This document shows positions 43,831 to 52,583 of a stretch of DNA of 64,000 nucleotides, in pieces. Numbering within the stretch: the stretch's first letter is position 1; every line of letters starts with the position of its first letter. Below the pieces are notes generated by a model. The model did not search any database, was not told the origin of the DNA, and saw only the letters and a program-made list of their open reading frames with translations. Source of the DNA: an uncultured Tateyamaria sp. (GTDB lineage Bacteria > Pseudomonadota > Alphaproteobacteria > Rhodobacterales > Rhodobacteraceae). The position numbers and the translations under genes are program-made. The stretch is taken from positions 372,001 to 436,000 of the forward strand of contig NZ_CANLAG010000003.1 of the NCBI RefSeq assembly GCF_947488715.1, written 5' to 3'.

Positions 43831-44859
43831 TTATTCGTCTGAAAGTGTCGCGCCCGCAGGCACGTCTATGGTGATAAAACTACCAGCGGCACCGCGGCCC
43901 AGATGCAACGTACCTTCGAGGCCCTCGATCAGGCCAGCGACAATGCGTCCGCCCATGGTGCGCGTATCCGGCCATTGCATCCCACTTGGAATGCCAACGC
44001 CGTCGTCGGACACGATAAGGCGCAGACCACCCGCGCTCAGGCGGCTCATCCGGACTTCTACCAAACCGTTTTCGATCCGGTCAAAGGCATGTTGCAGCGC
44101 ATTTGTCAGCAGTTCGGACAACACCAGGCCCACACGTGTCGCGGTTTCAATCGGTACCTCGAGCGGCTCAATCTGGATCGACAGCCGGATGCCAGAGCGC
44201 CCTTCGACGTGACCGATGGCTGCGGCCAGACGCGACAGGTAGCTGCCCATCTGGATGCTATCCCGGTTGGACTGCTGGTCAGACAGCTTCATCTCTTCGT
44301 ACAGCAGTTGCAGCGTCTCGATGCGGCGGCTGAGTGCGGCAAAGTCCTCGGGCACCGACGTCGCACCGGTCTGTTGGCGGATCATCGCGATGATCATCGA
44401 CAGGTCAGATGCCACACGGTTCTGGATTTCGATCAGCTGGGCGTGAATGTCCTCAGCGCTGGACGACATCTCGCCCTGGCGCAGTTCCTTCTGGATCCCA
44501 ACGAAATACTGCGTGCGCCCCTGATCGTCCTGTACGGGGGCCACGATCAACCGGTTGGTAAACGGGTCGCCGTTGGCGCGGTAGTTCAGGATGTCAACGC
44601 TGACGGTATCCTCGGCCTCGATCCCGGCGCGCAACTTGTCCACGTCCGCTTTCTTTGTGCCCTCGCCTTGCAGGAACCGGCAATTGCGCCCGATGGACGC
44701 TGACCGGGCGTACCCGGTGGACCGGGTGAACGCCTGATTGACGTAGACGATCGGGTTGTCCTCGAGATGCGGGTTGGTCACGACCATGGCGATTTGCGCC
44801 CGCGAGAACCCCTCGAAGGATTTGTCGTCTTCCAGTAGCTGTTCGATGGTGTCAGGCAT
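43831..44859 (-). CDS. LOV-domain photosensor, histidine kinase-like, without the acceptor histidine
   Basis: A 342-residue cytoplasmic protein. Residues about 18-125 form a LOV domain with the flavin motif GRNCRFLQG and photoactive C60, so blue-light sensing by a flavin-cysteine adduct is expected. Residues 135-200 correspond to the dimerisation region of HisKA_2 kinases, but the H-box reads EIQNRVASDL: N147 occupies the place of the phospho-acceptor histidine (normally H before R-x-K-N). The ATPase domain is intact, with N-box ELLTNALQHAF, DDGVGIP (285-291) and a GGRIVAG lid. It is encoded between the two CoA-transferase subunit genes. It could be a light-dependent ATPase, partner kinase or non-phosphorylating sensor. 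Confidence 0.82.
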   Translation of the reverse strand: MPDTIEQLLEDDKSFEGFSRAQIAMVVTNPHLEDNPIVYVNQAFTRSTGYARSASIGRNCRFLQGEGTKKADVDKLRAGIEAEDTVSVDILNYRANGDPFTNRLIVAPVQDDQGRTQYFVGIQKELRQGEMSSSAEDIHAQLIEIQNRVASDLSMIIAMIRQQTGATSVPEDFAALSRRIETLQLLYEEMKLSDQQSNRDSIQMGSYLSRLAAAIGHVEGRSGIRLSIQIEPLEVPIETATRVGLVLSELLTNALQHAFDRIENGLVEVRMSRLSAGGLRLIVSDDGVGIPSGMQWPDTRTMGGRIVAGLIEGLEGTLHLGRGAAGSFITIDVPAGATLSDE

Positions 44860-44870
44860 GGCCTGGCTCC

Positions 44871-45584
44871 TTACGCGGCGCGAGTGGTCCGTTGTTCGAT
44901 ACGCTTTTCGTGTTCGCCCTGGATCAGGCGGTGAACGTAGATGCCGGGCAAATGGATGTGATCGGGGTCCATGCTGCCGGTTGGCACGATTTCTTCGACT
45001 TCAGCGATGCACACCTTGCCACACATTGCGGCCGGTGGGTTAAAGTTTCGCGCAGTCTTGCGGAAAATCAGGTTGCCTGTGGCGTCGGCCTTCCAGGCCT
45101 TGACGATGGAGACATCAGCAAACAGCCCCGTTTCCATGATATAGGTTTCCATCGCGCCATCTGGCCCTGTCGGGAAATCCTTGTGCTCCTTGCCGTCGGC
45201 GATGACCGTGCCCACACCAGTCTTGGTGTAGAAACCGGGGATGCCGCATCCGCCCGAACGCATACGTTCGGCCAGGGTGCCTTGGGGGTTGAACTCGAGC
45301 TCCAGCTCACCCGACAGATATTGACGCATGAACTCTGCGTTCTCGCCGACATAAGAGGAAATCATTTTGCGCACCTGCCGCGTTTGCAGCAGGATGCCGA
45401 TCCCGAAATCGTCGACGCCCGCGTTGTTGGATGCGAACGTCAGGTCCTTGGTCCCCGCGTCCTTGATCGCATCCAGCAAGAGCTCGGGAATGCCGCAGAG
45501 GCCAAAGCCACCCGCCGCAATGAACATCCCATCAAATAGCAGACCTTCCAGAGCCTCTGCTGCGGAACCGTAGACTTTCTTCAT
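44871..45584 (-). CDS. scoA: 3-oxoacid CoA-transferase subunit A
   Basis: A 237-residue alpha subunit of the CoA-transferase. The CoA-binding region GGFGLCGIPELLLDAI and MRSGGCGIPGFYTKTGVGT are characteristic, as is NFNPPAAMCGKVCIAEVEEIV. The ATG at 45584 has GAGGG six bases upstream and is preferred to the in-frame codon at 45596. It is the first gene of the scoA-LOV-scoB operon. The enzyme serves ketone-body or polyhydroxybutyrate breakdown. About 180 bases upstream hold the promoter. Confidence 0.93.
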   Translation of the reverse strand: MKKVYGSAAEALEGLLFDGMFIAAGGFGLCGIPELLLDAIKDAGTKDLTFASNNAGVDDFGIGILLQTRQVRKMISSYVGENAEFMRQYLSGELELEFNPQGTLAERMRSGGCGIPGFYTKTGVGTVIADGKEHKDFPTGPDGAMETYIMETGLFADVSIVKAWKADATGNLIFRKTARNFNPPAAMCGKVCIAEVEEIVPTGSMDPDHIHLPGIYVHRLIQGEHEKRIEQRTTRAA

Positions 45585-45782
45585 GCGCACCCTCAAACAG
45601 CCTGCTGACAGGCAATCCTTCGTTCACGAAATTATGTGACGGTAACATGGATCAAAGTCAACGCGTTGCCGCGGCAGTGCGCGACATAGTGCGGCTGCGC
45701 GGTGTGAGCGGGGATATATTGCATACCGCTGTATGCGGCGACCCGATTGCTCGGGACGCCGTGTTGAAAGATGTGGCGCTGT

Positions 45783-46403
45783 TCAGCGCTCATAGGCGGC
45801 AACCAACCCGGTCAAACCGGCCTGCATGAACGGCCCAAAATCATTGTCGAGAAAGCCGCGTATGGCGGGCCGGGCGAAAAAGACGTTGGGTTTGATGTTG
45901 TAGTCCCATGTCACAGTGACCTCGTCCCCGGACTGGGCAAACGTAAACTCGCCCTTGATGTGATTGATGGCGCGACCTGCCGGGGCGGTGATGTTCCAAA
46001 TCTGATAGACAAAATTGGTGTCCGTGTTGGCGACGACCTGTTCGTGCACGCTGTGGCCACCGGCAAGGTCAACCCGCCGGAGAGCACCTGGATTGGGCCA
46101 TGTCCCGGACAGGTATGTGATCCCTTCAATGGCCGGGATCGCGTCGGTTGGCACCACAAAGTCAGTGATGGGGTTGGCATCGAGAAAGGCGCGAAAGCCG
46201 TCAATGGTGCCGTTGAACGTCGCGGTCTCGGTGTTGGTGAGATAGCGCGATTTTGGCGACAAAGCCGGAGCAGGCGGAATGTCGGCCACCGTTTCGGCAA
46301 AGGTTATGGACGGAAAAGCCATGGCAACGCCCGTGCCTGCGAGGGCGGCGGTGGCGAGCGGCGTGGAGAGGGCAATGGCGGCGATGGTGGAACGGATGAA
46401 CAT
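45783..46403 (-). CDS. Exported SRPBCC-family protein
   Basis: A 206-residue protein with a signal peptide (MFIRSTIAAIALSTPLATAALAG) and a START/Bet v 1-like (SRPBCC) domain: ATFNGTIDGFRAFLDANPITDFVVPTD at the start, INHIKGEFTFAQSGDEVTVTWDYNI in the strands, and the closing long helix FLDNDFGPFMQAGLTGLVAAYER. Such domains bind hydrophobic ligands; the ligand here is unknown. It is divergently transcribed from a MarR-type regulator, which probably controls it through the 100-base gap. Confidence 0.78.
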   Translation of the reverse strand: MFIRSTIAAIALSTPLATAALAGTGVAMAFPSITFAETVADIPPAPALSPKSRYLTNTETATFNGTIDGFRAFLDANPITDFVVPTDAIPAIEGITYLSGTWPNPGALRRVDLAGGHSVHEQVVANTDTNFVYQIWNITAPAGRAINHIKGEFTFAQSGDEVTVTWDYNIKPNVFFARPAIRGFLDNDFGPFMQAGLTGLVAAYER

Positions 46404-46418
46404 GCAGTTATCTCTTTT

Positions 46419-46454
46419 GATACGAGGTTCGCAGTAAAAGATACGAATATCGTA
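46419..46454. promoter_or_regulatory. Candidate MarR operator
   Basis: The sequence GATACGA occurs twice, 21 bases apart (46419-46425 and 46440-46446), and the second copy is part of an inverted repeat TACGA-ATA-TCGTA (46442-46454). It lies between the SRPBCC gene and the marR gene. Confidence 0.5.
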
Positions 46455-46505
46455 GTATTTGGAATTGGTTCTTGCCAGTTCAAGAGCGTTTCGACAAAAA
46501 ACCTC

Positions 46506-46958
46506 ATGACCAAAGAGCGCAAACTGCTGGATTACGTGCACGTTTTGATGCGTGTCATGCTGGTGAGTGAACGCACCGGGCCCGAACATCAGCACGTGAT
46601 CAAGTTCAACGCGCTGGACTTCCATACGCTGTCGATGCTGCGGGACGCGCCCGGCAGCCTGAGGGCGTCAGATATGGCGGATCAATTGGGCGTAGCGGCC
46701 ACCACGGCCAGCAGCGTTATCGCACGGCTGGTCAAGCGCGGCTTCGTCGCGCGGGCGCAGAATCAGGTGGATCGGCGGGCCTATGACCTGACATTGACGG
46801 CGGACGGCCGTCGCATTGCCGAGGCCATCCACAGCCAGGATCTGCGCAACATGGGGTTGTTTCTGTCGGCCCTGACCGATGACGATCAGGACCAGTTATT
46901 GGGATTGCTTGGGCGTGTCGTGGGCCGCGTCGCAATGCTAGAGGCCCGCGACGACTAG
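46506..46958 (+). CDS. MarR family transcriptional regulator
   Basis: A 150-residue DNA-binding protein. The winged helix-turn-helix is visible as HTLSMLRDAPGSLRASDMADQLGVAATTASSVIARLVKRGFVARAQNQVDRRAYDLTLTADGRR, the last part being the MarR signature D-R-R. Terminal helices give the dimer interface. The ATG at 46506 has no strong ribosome site, but the product from there has standard MarR length. It is divergent from the SRPBCC gene and its stop overlaps the topA stop by four bases. I infer autorepression and control of the neighbour in response to a small lipophilic ligand. Confidence 0.85.
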   Translation: MTKERKLLDYVHVLMRVMLVSERTGPEHQHVIKFNALDFHTLSMLRDAPGSLRASDMADQLGVAATTASSVIARLVKRGFVARAQNQVDRRAYDLTLTADGRRIAEAIHSQDLRNMGLFLSALTDDDQDQLLGLLGRVVGRVAMLEARDD

Positions 46959-49528
46959 GCCGACTTCTTTTTGGCCGCAGTCTTTTTCTTAGGTGCGGCT
47001 TTCTTGCGGGGTGTCTTTTTCTTGGGCGCTTTTTCCGCGATCAGCTGCACCGCCATCTCCATCGTGACGTTTTCCGGCTCCGTGCCCTTGGGGATCGTCG
47101 CGTTGACTTTGCCCCATTTCACGTATGGGCCGTATTTGCCCTTCATCACGTTGACCGGGCCACCCTCATCGGGATGTTCACCCAACTCGTGCAACGGTTT
47201 CGCCGCAACACCGCGCCCGCCACGGCTGGCCACCTTTTCGGCCAACAATTGCACGGCACGGTTCATGCCAACGGTGAACACCTCTTCGATGTTTTCGAGG
47301 TTGGCATTGGTGCCACCCCGATCGGACGTCGATTCCGCGTGTTTCAGATAGGGGCCGTAGCGCCCGATGTTGGACCACACCATGACCCCGTCTTCGGGAT
47401 GCGGCCCGATCTGGCGGGGCAGGGACAACAGGCGTACAGCCTGCTCCAGGTCCACCTCGGTCGGCGGCCATTCCTTTGGGATCGACTGGCGCGGCGGCTT
47501 TTTGTTGTCGTCGGTCACTTCACCGCGTTGGACATAGGGACCAAAGCGGCCCTTGAAGGCGAAAATCTTGTCGCCTTCGTCCTCACCCAGCAATTTACCT
47601 TCTGGGGGAATACCGCTGTCATCCTCGGCGCCGGGTGGGCCAAACGCACGCGTGTAACGGCACTCGGGGTAGTTCGAGCAGCCGATGAATGCGCCGCCGG
47701 ATCTGGCTGTACGCATCGACAGACGACCAAGTCCGCAATTCGGACACAGCCGCGGATCGCCGCCGTCCTCGAGCGGCGGGAACAGGTGCGGTTCCAGCAC
47801 CTCGTTGATCTTTTCCAGCACTTCGGTGATGCGCAACTCGGACGTTTCCGCAATCGCCGCGCTGAAATCCTGCCAGAACCGACCCAGCACGTCCTTGTAG
47901 TTGCGGTCGCCGGCACTGACGTCATCCAGCTCTTCCTCGAGACTCGCGGTGAAGTCATAGCCGACATAGCGCCGGAAGTAGTTTTCGAGGAACGCGATCA
48001 CCAGCCGTCCCTTGTCTTCGGGGATCAGGCGGTTGCGGTCCTTGCGGACATACCCACGGTCCTGAATGGTCGTGACGATGCTGGCGTAAGTCGATGGGCG
48101 GCCGATGCCCAGCTCTTCCATCCGTTTGACCAGCGTGGCCTCGGTGTATCGGGGCGGAGGCTGGGTAAAGTGCTGCTCAGGCGTCACAGAGCGTTTGTCA
48201 GCTTTTTCGCCCTCGCTGACCTGTGGCAGACGCTTGTCGTCATCATCGACAACTTCGTCATCACGCCCTTCTTCGTAGACCCGCAGGAACCCGTCAAAGA
48301 GCACAACCTGACCCGTGGCACGCAGGCCCACCTGGCCGTCGTCACTGCCGATCTCGACCGTGGTGCGTTCCAGACGCGCGCCTTCCATCTGGCAGGCGAG
48401 CGTGCGTTTCCAGATCAGGTCATACAGCTTGCGCTGATCGTCATCCGTGATCTTGAGGCTGGCGGCATCGCGCGCCATGTCTGTCGGGCGGATACATTCG
48501 TGCGCTTCCTGGGCGTTCTTGGCCTTGTTCTTGTACACACGCGGCTGACCGGGCACGTATTCCGATCCATAGCGGTCTTTGATCGCATCGCGCGCCATGG
48601 TCACGGCTTCGGGCGCCATATCGATGCCGTCGGTCCGCATGTAAGTGATGTATCCCGCCTCATAGAGCCGTTGCGCGCTGGACATGGTTTGCCGCGCGCC
48701 CATACCGAACTTGCGGCTCGCCTCTTGTTGCAGGGTTGAGGTCATGAATGGCGCGGACGGGTTGCGAGAGGCGGGTTTGGCCTCGACCGACTGGATTTTC
48801 AGATCGCGGCTGGTGATCGCCTGTTCGGCCATTTCAGCCTGTGTCTGGTTCTCGAGATTGTATTTCTCGAGCTTTTTGCCCGCGAGGCTGACAAGACGTG
48901 CTTCGTATTCCTGTCCCCGCGGGGACGCCAACACCGCCTTGACCGACCAGTATTCGCGATTGCGAAAGGCTTCGATCTCCATCTCGCGTTCCGTCAGGAT
49001 GCGCAGACACACCGATTGCACGCGCCCGGCAGATTTCGCGCCGGGCAGCTTGCGCCACAGCACCGGCGACAGGTTGAAACCAACGAGGTAATCCAGCGCG
49101 CGGCGCGCCAGATAGGCCTCGACCAGCGGCATGTCGACTTGGCGGGCGTTGGCCATGGCTTCGGTCACCGCGGCCTTGGTGATGGCGTTAAAGGTGACGC
49201 GGCTGACGGGTGTGTCCTTCTTGATCGACTTGCGCTTGGTCAGTGCCTCCTGCAGGTGCCAACTGATCGCCTCACCCTCGCGGTCGGGGTCGGTTGCGAG
49301 GATCAGTGCGTTGTCTTCTTTGAGCGCGTCAGCGATGGCTTTGACATGTTTTTTGCTGTCGCTCGCGACCTCCCAAAGCATGTCGAATTCGTTGTCCGGA
49401 TCCACCGAGCCGTCCTTGGGCGGCAGGTCGCGCACGTGTCCGTAACTGGCCAGAACGGTGTAATCGTCGCCCAGATATTTGTTGATTGTCTTGGCTTTGG
49501 CAGGGGATTCGACAACGACGACAGGCAT
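46955..49528 (-). CDS. topA: DNA topoisomerase I
   Basis: An 857-residue type IA topoisomerase that relaxes negative supercoils. The TOPRIM domain (VVVVESPAKAKTI ... ATDPDREGEAISWHL) is followed by the cleavage domain with catalytic Y296 in TYMRTD. One zinc-ribbon (LCPNCGLGRLSMRTARSGGAFIGCSNYPECRY) and further C-terminal repeats (FGPYVQRGE, KYGPYVKWG) follow, and a Lys-rich tail ends the chain. Length fits alphaproteobacterial TopA. A copy of the CTGTCCCCGCGGGGAC palindrome lies inside the gene (48911-48926). dprA is upstream, with about 100 bases between. Confidence 0.96.
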   Translation of the reverse strand: MPVVVVESPAKAKTINKYLGDDYTVLASYGHVRDLPPKDGSVDPDNEFDMLWEVASDSKKHVKAIADALKEDNALILATDPDREGEAISWHLQEALTKRKSIKKDTPVSRVTFNAITKAAVTEAMANARQVDMPLVEAYLARRALDYLVGFNLSPVLWRKLPGAKSAGRVQSVCLRILTEREMEIEAFRNREYWSVKAVLASPRGQEYEARLVSLAGKKLEKYNLENQTQAEMAEQAITSRDLKIQSVEAKPASRNPSAPFMTSTLQQEASRKFGMGARQTMSSAQRLYEAGYITYMRTDGIDMAPEAVTMARDAIKDRYGSEYVPGQPRVYKNKAKNAQEAHECIRPTDMARDAASLKITDDDQRKLYDLIWKRTLACQMEGARLERTTVEIGSDDGQVGLRATGQVVLFDGFLRVYEEGRDDEVVDDDDKRLPQVSEGEKADKRSVTPEQHFTQPPPRYTEATLVKRMEELGIGRPSTYASIVTTIQDRGYVRKDRNRLIPEDKGRLVIAFLENYFRRYVGYDFTASLEEELDDVSAGDRNYKDVLGRFWQDFSAAIAETSELRITEVLEKINEVLEPHLFPPLEDGGDPRLCPNCGLGRLSMRTARSGGAFIGCSNYPECRYTRAFGPPGAEDDSGIPPEGKLLGEDEGDKIFAFKGRFGPYVQRGEVTDDNKKPPRQSIPKEWPPTEVDLEQAVRLLSLPRQIGPHPEDGVMVWSNIGRYGPYLKHAESTSDRGGTNANLENIEEVFTVGMNRAVQLLAEKVASRGGRGVAAKPLHELGEHPDEGGPVNVMKGKYGPYVKWGKVNATIPKGTEPENVTMEMAVQLIAEKAPKKKTPRKKAAPKKKTAAKKKSA
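48911..48926. repeat. Copy of the CCCCGCGGGG palindrome inside topA
   Basis: Bases 48911-48926 match 16 of the 18 bases of the palindromes at 9587-9604 and 9621-9638. Here they encode Ser-Pro-Arg-Gly-Gln of TopA, a conserved spot, so codon coincidence is possible. Confidence 0.6.
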
Positions 49529-49626
49529 TTAAGGGGTCTACCTCGAACGGGGAATGTACGTGCTCTATGGCGGCGCAAGATGTGGGGTGCAAGCACGGAA
49601 TGTCAACAAGGGTGCGCCGGGTGCGC

Positions 49627-50766
49627 CTAACTGGCGCGGGTCAGAAGGCCACCGGGGGCACGGTCGATGCTGCCATCCAGTTCCAGCTCGACCAATACGG
49701 GCGCAACCGCCGCAGTTGGTGCGCCGAGGTCGCGGATCAGCTGATCTTCGGCCACGGGTGAGGGGCCGAGGCGTGACAGAATCTGCTGGTGCAGTTGTGC
49801 CGTTTCGCGCAGATCGCGGGCGGGTGGGCGTGGTGGTTCGAGTGGCAATTCGGGATAGGTTGGCGCGATGGGGGCAAGAGCTTCGATCACATCGGCGGCG
49901 TCCCGTACCAGGGTCGCACCGTCACGGATCAGCATGTTGCACCCGGAGGCGCGCGCATCCATCGGATGACCCGGCACGGCAAGGACATCGCGGCCAAGGT
50001 CCAGCGCGTCACGGGCGGTGATCAGGCTGCCCGACTTGGCGGCGGCCTCTACGACGATGGTGGCCTCTGCCAGCCCCGAGATGATGCGATTGCGCGCAGG
50101 AAAGTGGCGCGCCATGGGTTGCAGGCCCATCGGTTGTTCGCTGACACGCGCTCCTTGTTTGCCGATGTTCTGGGCCAGTTCGGTGTTCTCAGCGGGATAG
50201 ATTGTGTCAACGCCGCCCGCCTGGACGGCAACCGTGCCGGTGTCGAGCGCGCCCAGATGTGCCGCCGCATCCACGCCGCGTGCCAATCCCGATACGATAA
50301 TGTATCCGGCCTCGCCAAGATCGCGGGCCAGACGGCGCGCCATGCGGGTGCCGAGGGACGATGCGTTGCGCGCGCCGACCAGAGCCACAGCGGGACGTTG
50401 CAACATGTCCACGTCGCCCAAGACCCACAGAAAAGGTGGCGCATCAGACAGCGCGGCGAGAGAAAGGGGATAGGCATCAGTGCCTTGTGCCACCAGCGTG
50501 GCACCCGCACGGCGTGCCGCGTTTAGTTCGGCATGCACAACACCTTCGGGGCAGATTTCATAGCGCGTCACGCCGGCGGCACGCGCTACCTCAGGCAGCG
50601 CGGCCAGCGCATTTTGCGCGGTGCCGTGTTCAATCAGCAGTCGTTTGTACGTTGATATGCCGACCCGGCGAGACCGCAACAGACGAAGACATGAAAACTG
50701 GTCATCTTCCGAGGTGGGTGGGAGTGGGGGGTGAGTGGAAGAAGGATGGGTATCCTTTTCAGTCAT
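49627..50766 (-). CDS. dprA: DNA processing protein DprA
   Basis: A 379-residue protein that loads RecA on single-stranded DNA during uptake. The Rossmann-like core is clear: VALVGARNASSLGTRMARRLARDL, IIVSGLARGVDAAAHLGAL, GGVDTIYPAENTELA, FPARNRIISGLAEATIVVEAAAKSGSLITARDALDLGRDVLAVPG. A C-terminal winged-helix-like domain (LHQQILSRLGPSPVAEDQLIRDLG) follows. The ATG at 50766 has GGAG eight bases upstream; the frame extends further but without support. A perfect LexA-type box stands about 140 bases upstream. DprA is also needed in relatives to receive gene transfer agent DNA. Confidence 0.93.
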   Translation of the reverse strand: MTEKDTHPSSTHPPLPPTSEDDQFSCLRLLRSRRVGISTYKRLLIEHGTAQNALAALPEVARAAGVTRYEICPEGVVHAELNAARRAGATLVAQGTDAYPLSLAALSDAPPFLWVLGDVDMLQRPAVALVGARNASSLGTRMARRLARDLGEAGYIIVSGLARGVDAAAHLGALDTGTVAVQAGGVDTIYPAENTELAQNIGKQGARVSEQPMGLQPMARHFPARNRIISGLAEATIVVEAAAKSGSLITARDALDLGRDVLAVPGHPMDARASGCNMLIRDGATLVRDAADVIEALAPIAPTYPELPLEPPRPPARDLRETAQLHQQILSRLGPSPVAEDQLIRDLGAPTAAVAPVLVELELDGSIDRAPGGLLTRAS

Positions 50767-50902
50767 CCGTGGCTCCGTCCGTTGCTGCACTTGTTGTAGA
50801 ACTGGCAAGGTTAACAACGCATGAACAGAAGCGAGCGAATTCGATACAACGCCCGCCATGGTTGATTTCACAAGGAAAATTCGCGGCAGTTTTTTCGCGT
50901 TG

Positions 50903-50917
50903 GAACAAATATGGAAC
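50903..50917. promoter_or_regulatory. Perfect LexA (SOS) box upstream of dprA
   Basis: Reads GAAC-AAATATG-GAAC on the plus strand, i.e. GTTC-N7-GTTC in the direction of dprA, identical to the alphaproteobacterial LexA consensus at all fixed positions. It lies in the 219-base gap between tldD and dprA, 137 bases before the dprA ATG. Confidence 0.6.
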
Positions 50918-50985
50918 AGATGCTGCGCCGCAGCCTCCCCATATCTGGCGAGGTCTGCGCAGCGCAGGTCAGAATCGCTGGTCGT

Positions 50986-52407
50986 TCAGGTCGCAGAACC
51001 ACCAACCGTCAAGCCGCCGATCATCAGAGTCGGTTGCCCAACGCCGACCGGCACCCACTGGCCTGCCTTGCCGCAATTGCCCATGCCGGGATCAAGCGCC
51101 ATGTCATTGCCGATGCCGCGAATGTGCTTGAGGGCGGTGGCCCCGTCGCCGATCAGTGTCGCGCCAGTGACAGGCGCGCCCACTTTGCCGTTCTCGACGC
51201 GGTAGGCCTCGGTGCAGGAAAACACGAATTTGCCGTTGGTGATGTCTACCTGACCGCCACCAAAGCCGACGGCATAGATACCATCACGCAAATCGGCCAC
51301 GATATCACCGGGTGTGGTGTCGCCCCCCAACATATACGTGTTGGTCATGCGCGGCATGGGGGCGTGCGCATAGCTTTGACGCCGGCCGTTGCCGGTGGTC
51401 GGGACACCCATCAGGCGCGCATTTTGGCGATCCTGCATGTATCCCACCAAAACGCCGTCTTCGATCAGCGTGTTCCTGGCGGACGGGGTGCCTTCGTCGT
51501 CGACGGTGATCGAGCCGCGCCGATCCGGGATCGTGCCGTCATCCAGAACGGTCACGCCCTTTGCGGCGATACGTTCGCCCATCAAACCGGCAAAGGCCGA
51601 GCTGCCCTTGCGGTTGAAATCGCCCTCAAGCCCGTGACCGATGGCCTCGTGCAGCAGGATGCCGGGCCACCCGGGCCCCAGGACAACATCCATCACACCC
51701 GCCGGGGCAGGGACCGCTTCGAGGTTCACAAGCGCCACGCGCAATGCCTCGCGCGCCTTGGCCTGCCAGTCAGCGGGATCAATGAGGCCGTCAAGCCCCA
51801 CGCGTCCGCCGCCGCCAGCCGATCCGCTTTCCCGGCGACCACCCTGTTCCACGATCACCGAGATGTTCAGGCGAGTCATGGGGCGCGTGTCGCGGACGGT
51901 GTGGCCGTCAGCGCGCAGAATTTCGACCTCTTGCAGGGATGCCGCCAGCGAGGCTGACACCTGCACGACGCGCGAATCAAGGTCGCGCAAAAACGCATCG
52001 ATTCCCTTGAGCGTGTCGAGCTTGACCGGAAAACTTGCGCCTGCAATCGGATCATCCGGCGCATAAAGACGTTTGTTGGTTGGCGTCGGCGCGTCCGACA
52101 TCTGACCACCGCCGTCGCCCACGGCAAGGCGCGCGGTCTCGGCGGCGCGGCGCAGTGCGGCCTCTGAAATCTCGGTTGAATGGGCGTATCCCGCCACCTC
52201 ACCACGCACAGCACGCAACCCAAACCCCTGTGCAGCGTCATAGCTGGCTGTCTTCAGCCGCCCATCGTCGTAAACAAGCGCCTCGGACCGGCGACGTTCA
52301 AAGAACAGCTCGCCATCATCCGCGCCAGCCGTGGCCGCCCGCAAAATGGACAAAGCCGTGTCTCGGTCAACGTCTTGGTCCAGCGGGGCAAAGGGGGTAT
52401 CGGTCAT
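50986..52407 (-). CDS. tldD: Metalloprotease TldD
   Basis: A 473-residue zinc protease subunit. The family metal motif HEAIGHGLEGD is present, and GRLKTASYDAAQGFGLRAVRGE near the N-terminus and GNGRRQSYAHAPMPRMTNTYM in the second half are typical. TldD works with TldE (PmbA) to degrade unfolded peptides, antitoxins or modified peptides; tldE is not in this window. The ATG at 52407 has AGGAG six to seven bases upstream. It is divergent from ctaC across about 175 bases. Confidence 0.95.
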   Translation of the reverse strand: MTDTPFAPLDQDVDRDTALSILRAATAGADDGELFFERRRSEALVYDDGRLKTASYDAAQGFGLRAVRGEVAGYAHSTEISEAALRRAAETARLAVGDGGGQMSDAPTPTNKRLYAPDDPIAGASFPVKLDTLKGIDAFLRDLDSRVVQVSASLAASLQEVEILRADGHTVRDTRPMTRLNISVIVEQGGRRESGSAGGGGRVGLDGLIDPADWQAKAREALRVALVNLEAVPAPAGVMDVVLGPGWPGILLHEAIGHGLEGDFNRKGSSAFAGLMGERIAAKGVTVLDDGTIPDRRGSITVDDEGTPSARNTLIEDGVLVGYMQDRQNARLMGVPTTGNGRRQSYAHAPMPRMTNTYMLGGDTTPGDIVADLRDGIYAVGFGGGQVDITNGKFVFSCTEAYRVENGKVGAPVTGATLIGDGATALKHIRGIGNDMALDPGMGNCGKAGQWVPVGVGQPTLMIGGLTVGGSAT

Positions 52408-52583
52408 CACGTTCTCCTGCCGTGGGGGCGGGGTGAAGCGTCCGTTTGACGCGCCCCAAAACTCTTTATCTTGGACGCAAGATATGATTGTAAGTCGCGA
52501 CAATACAACGGGCGGGGGATGCGGTGCGCGCATTGGCCATCCGCAGCAACCCAAGATCGATCCAACAAGATCAGGACGACCAG

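Noticed and set aside
45647-45829. A plus-strand frame of 60 codons in the gap upstream of scoA
   Set aside because: It overlaps the 3' end of the SRPBCC gene by about 47 bases, lacks a good ribosome site and its last third reads as antisense of that gene. The first 45 codons look passable, so a decayed or very small gene is not excluded, but I could not support it.
46480-46494. GTTC-N6-GTTC near the marR start as an LexA box
   Set aside because: The spacer is six and not seven bases, so the two half-sites are out of register.
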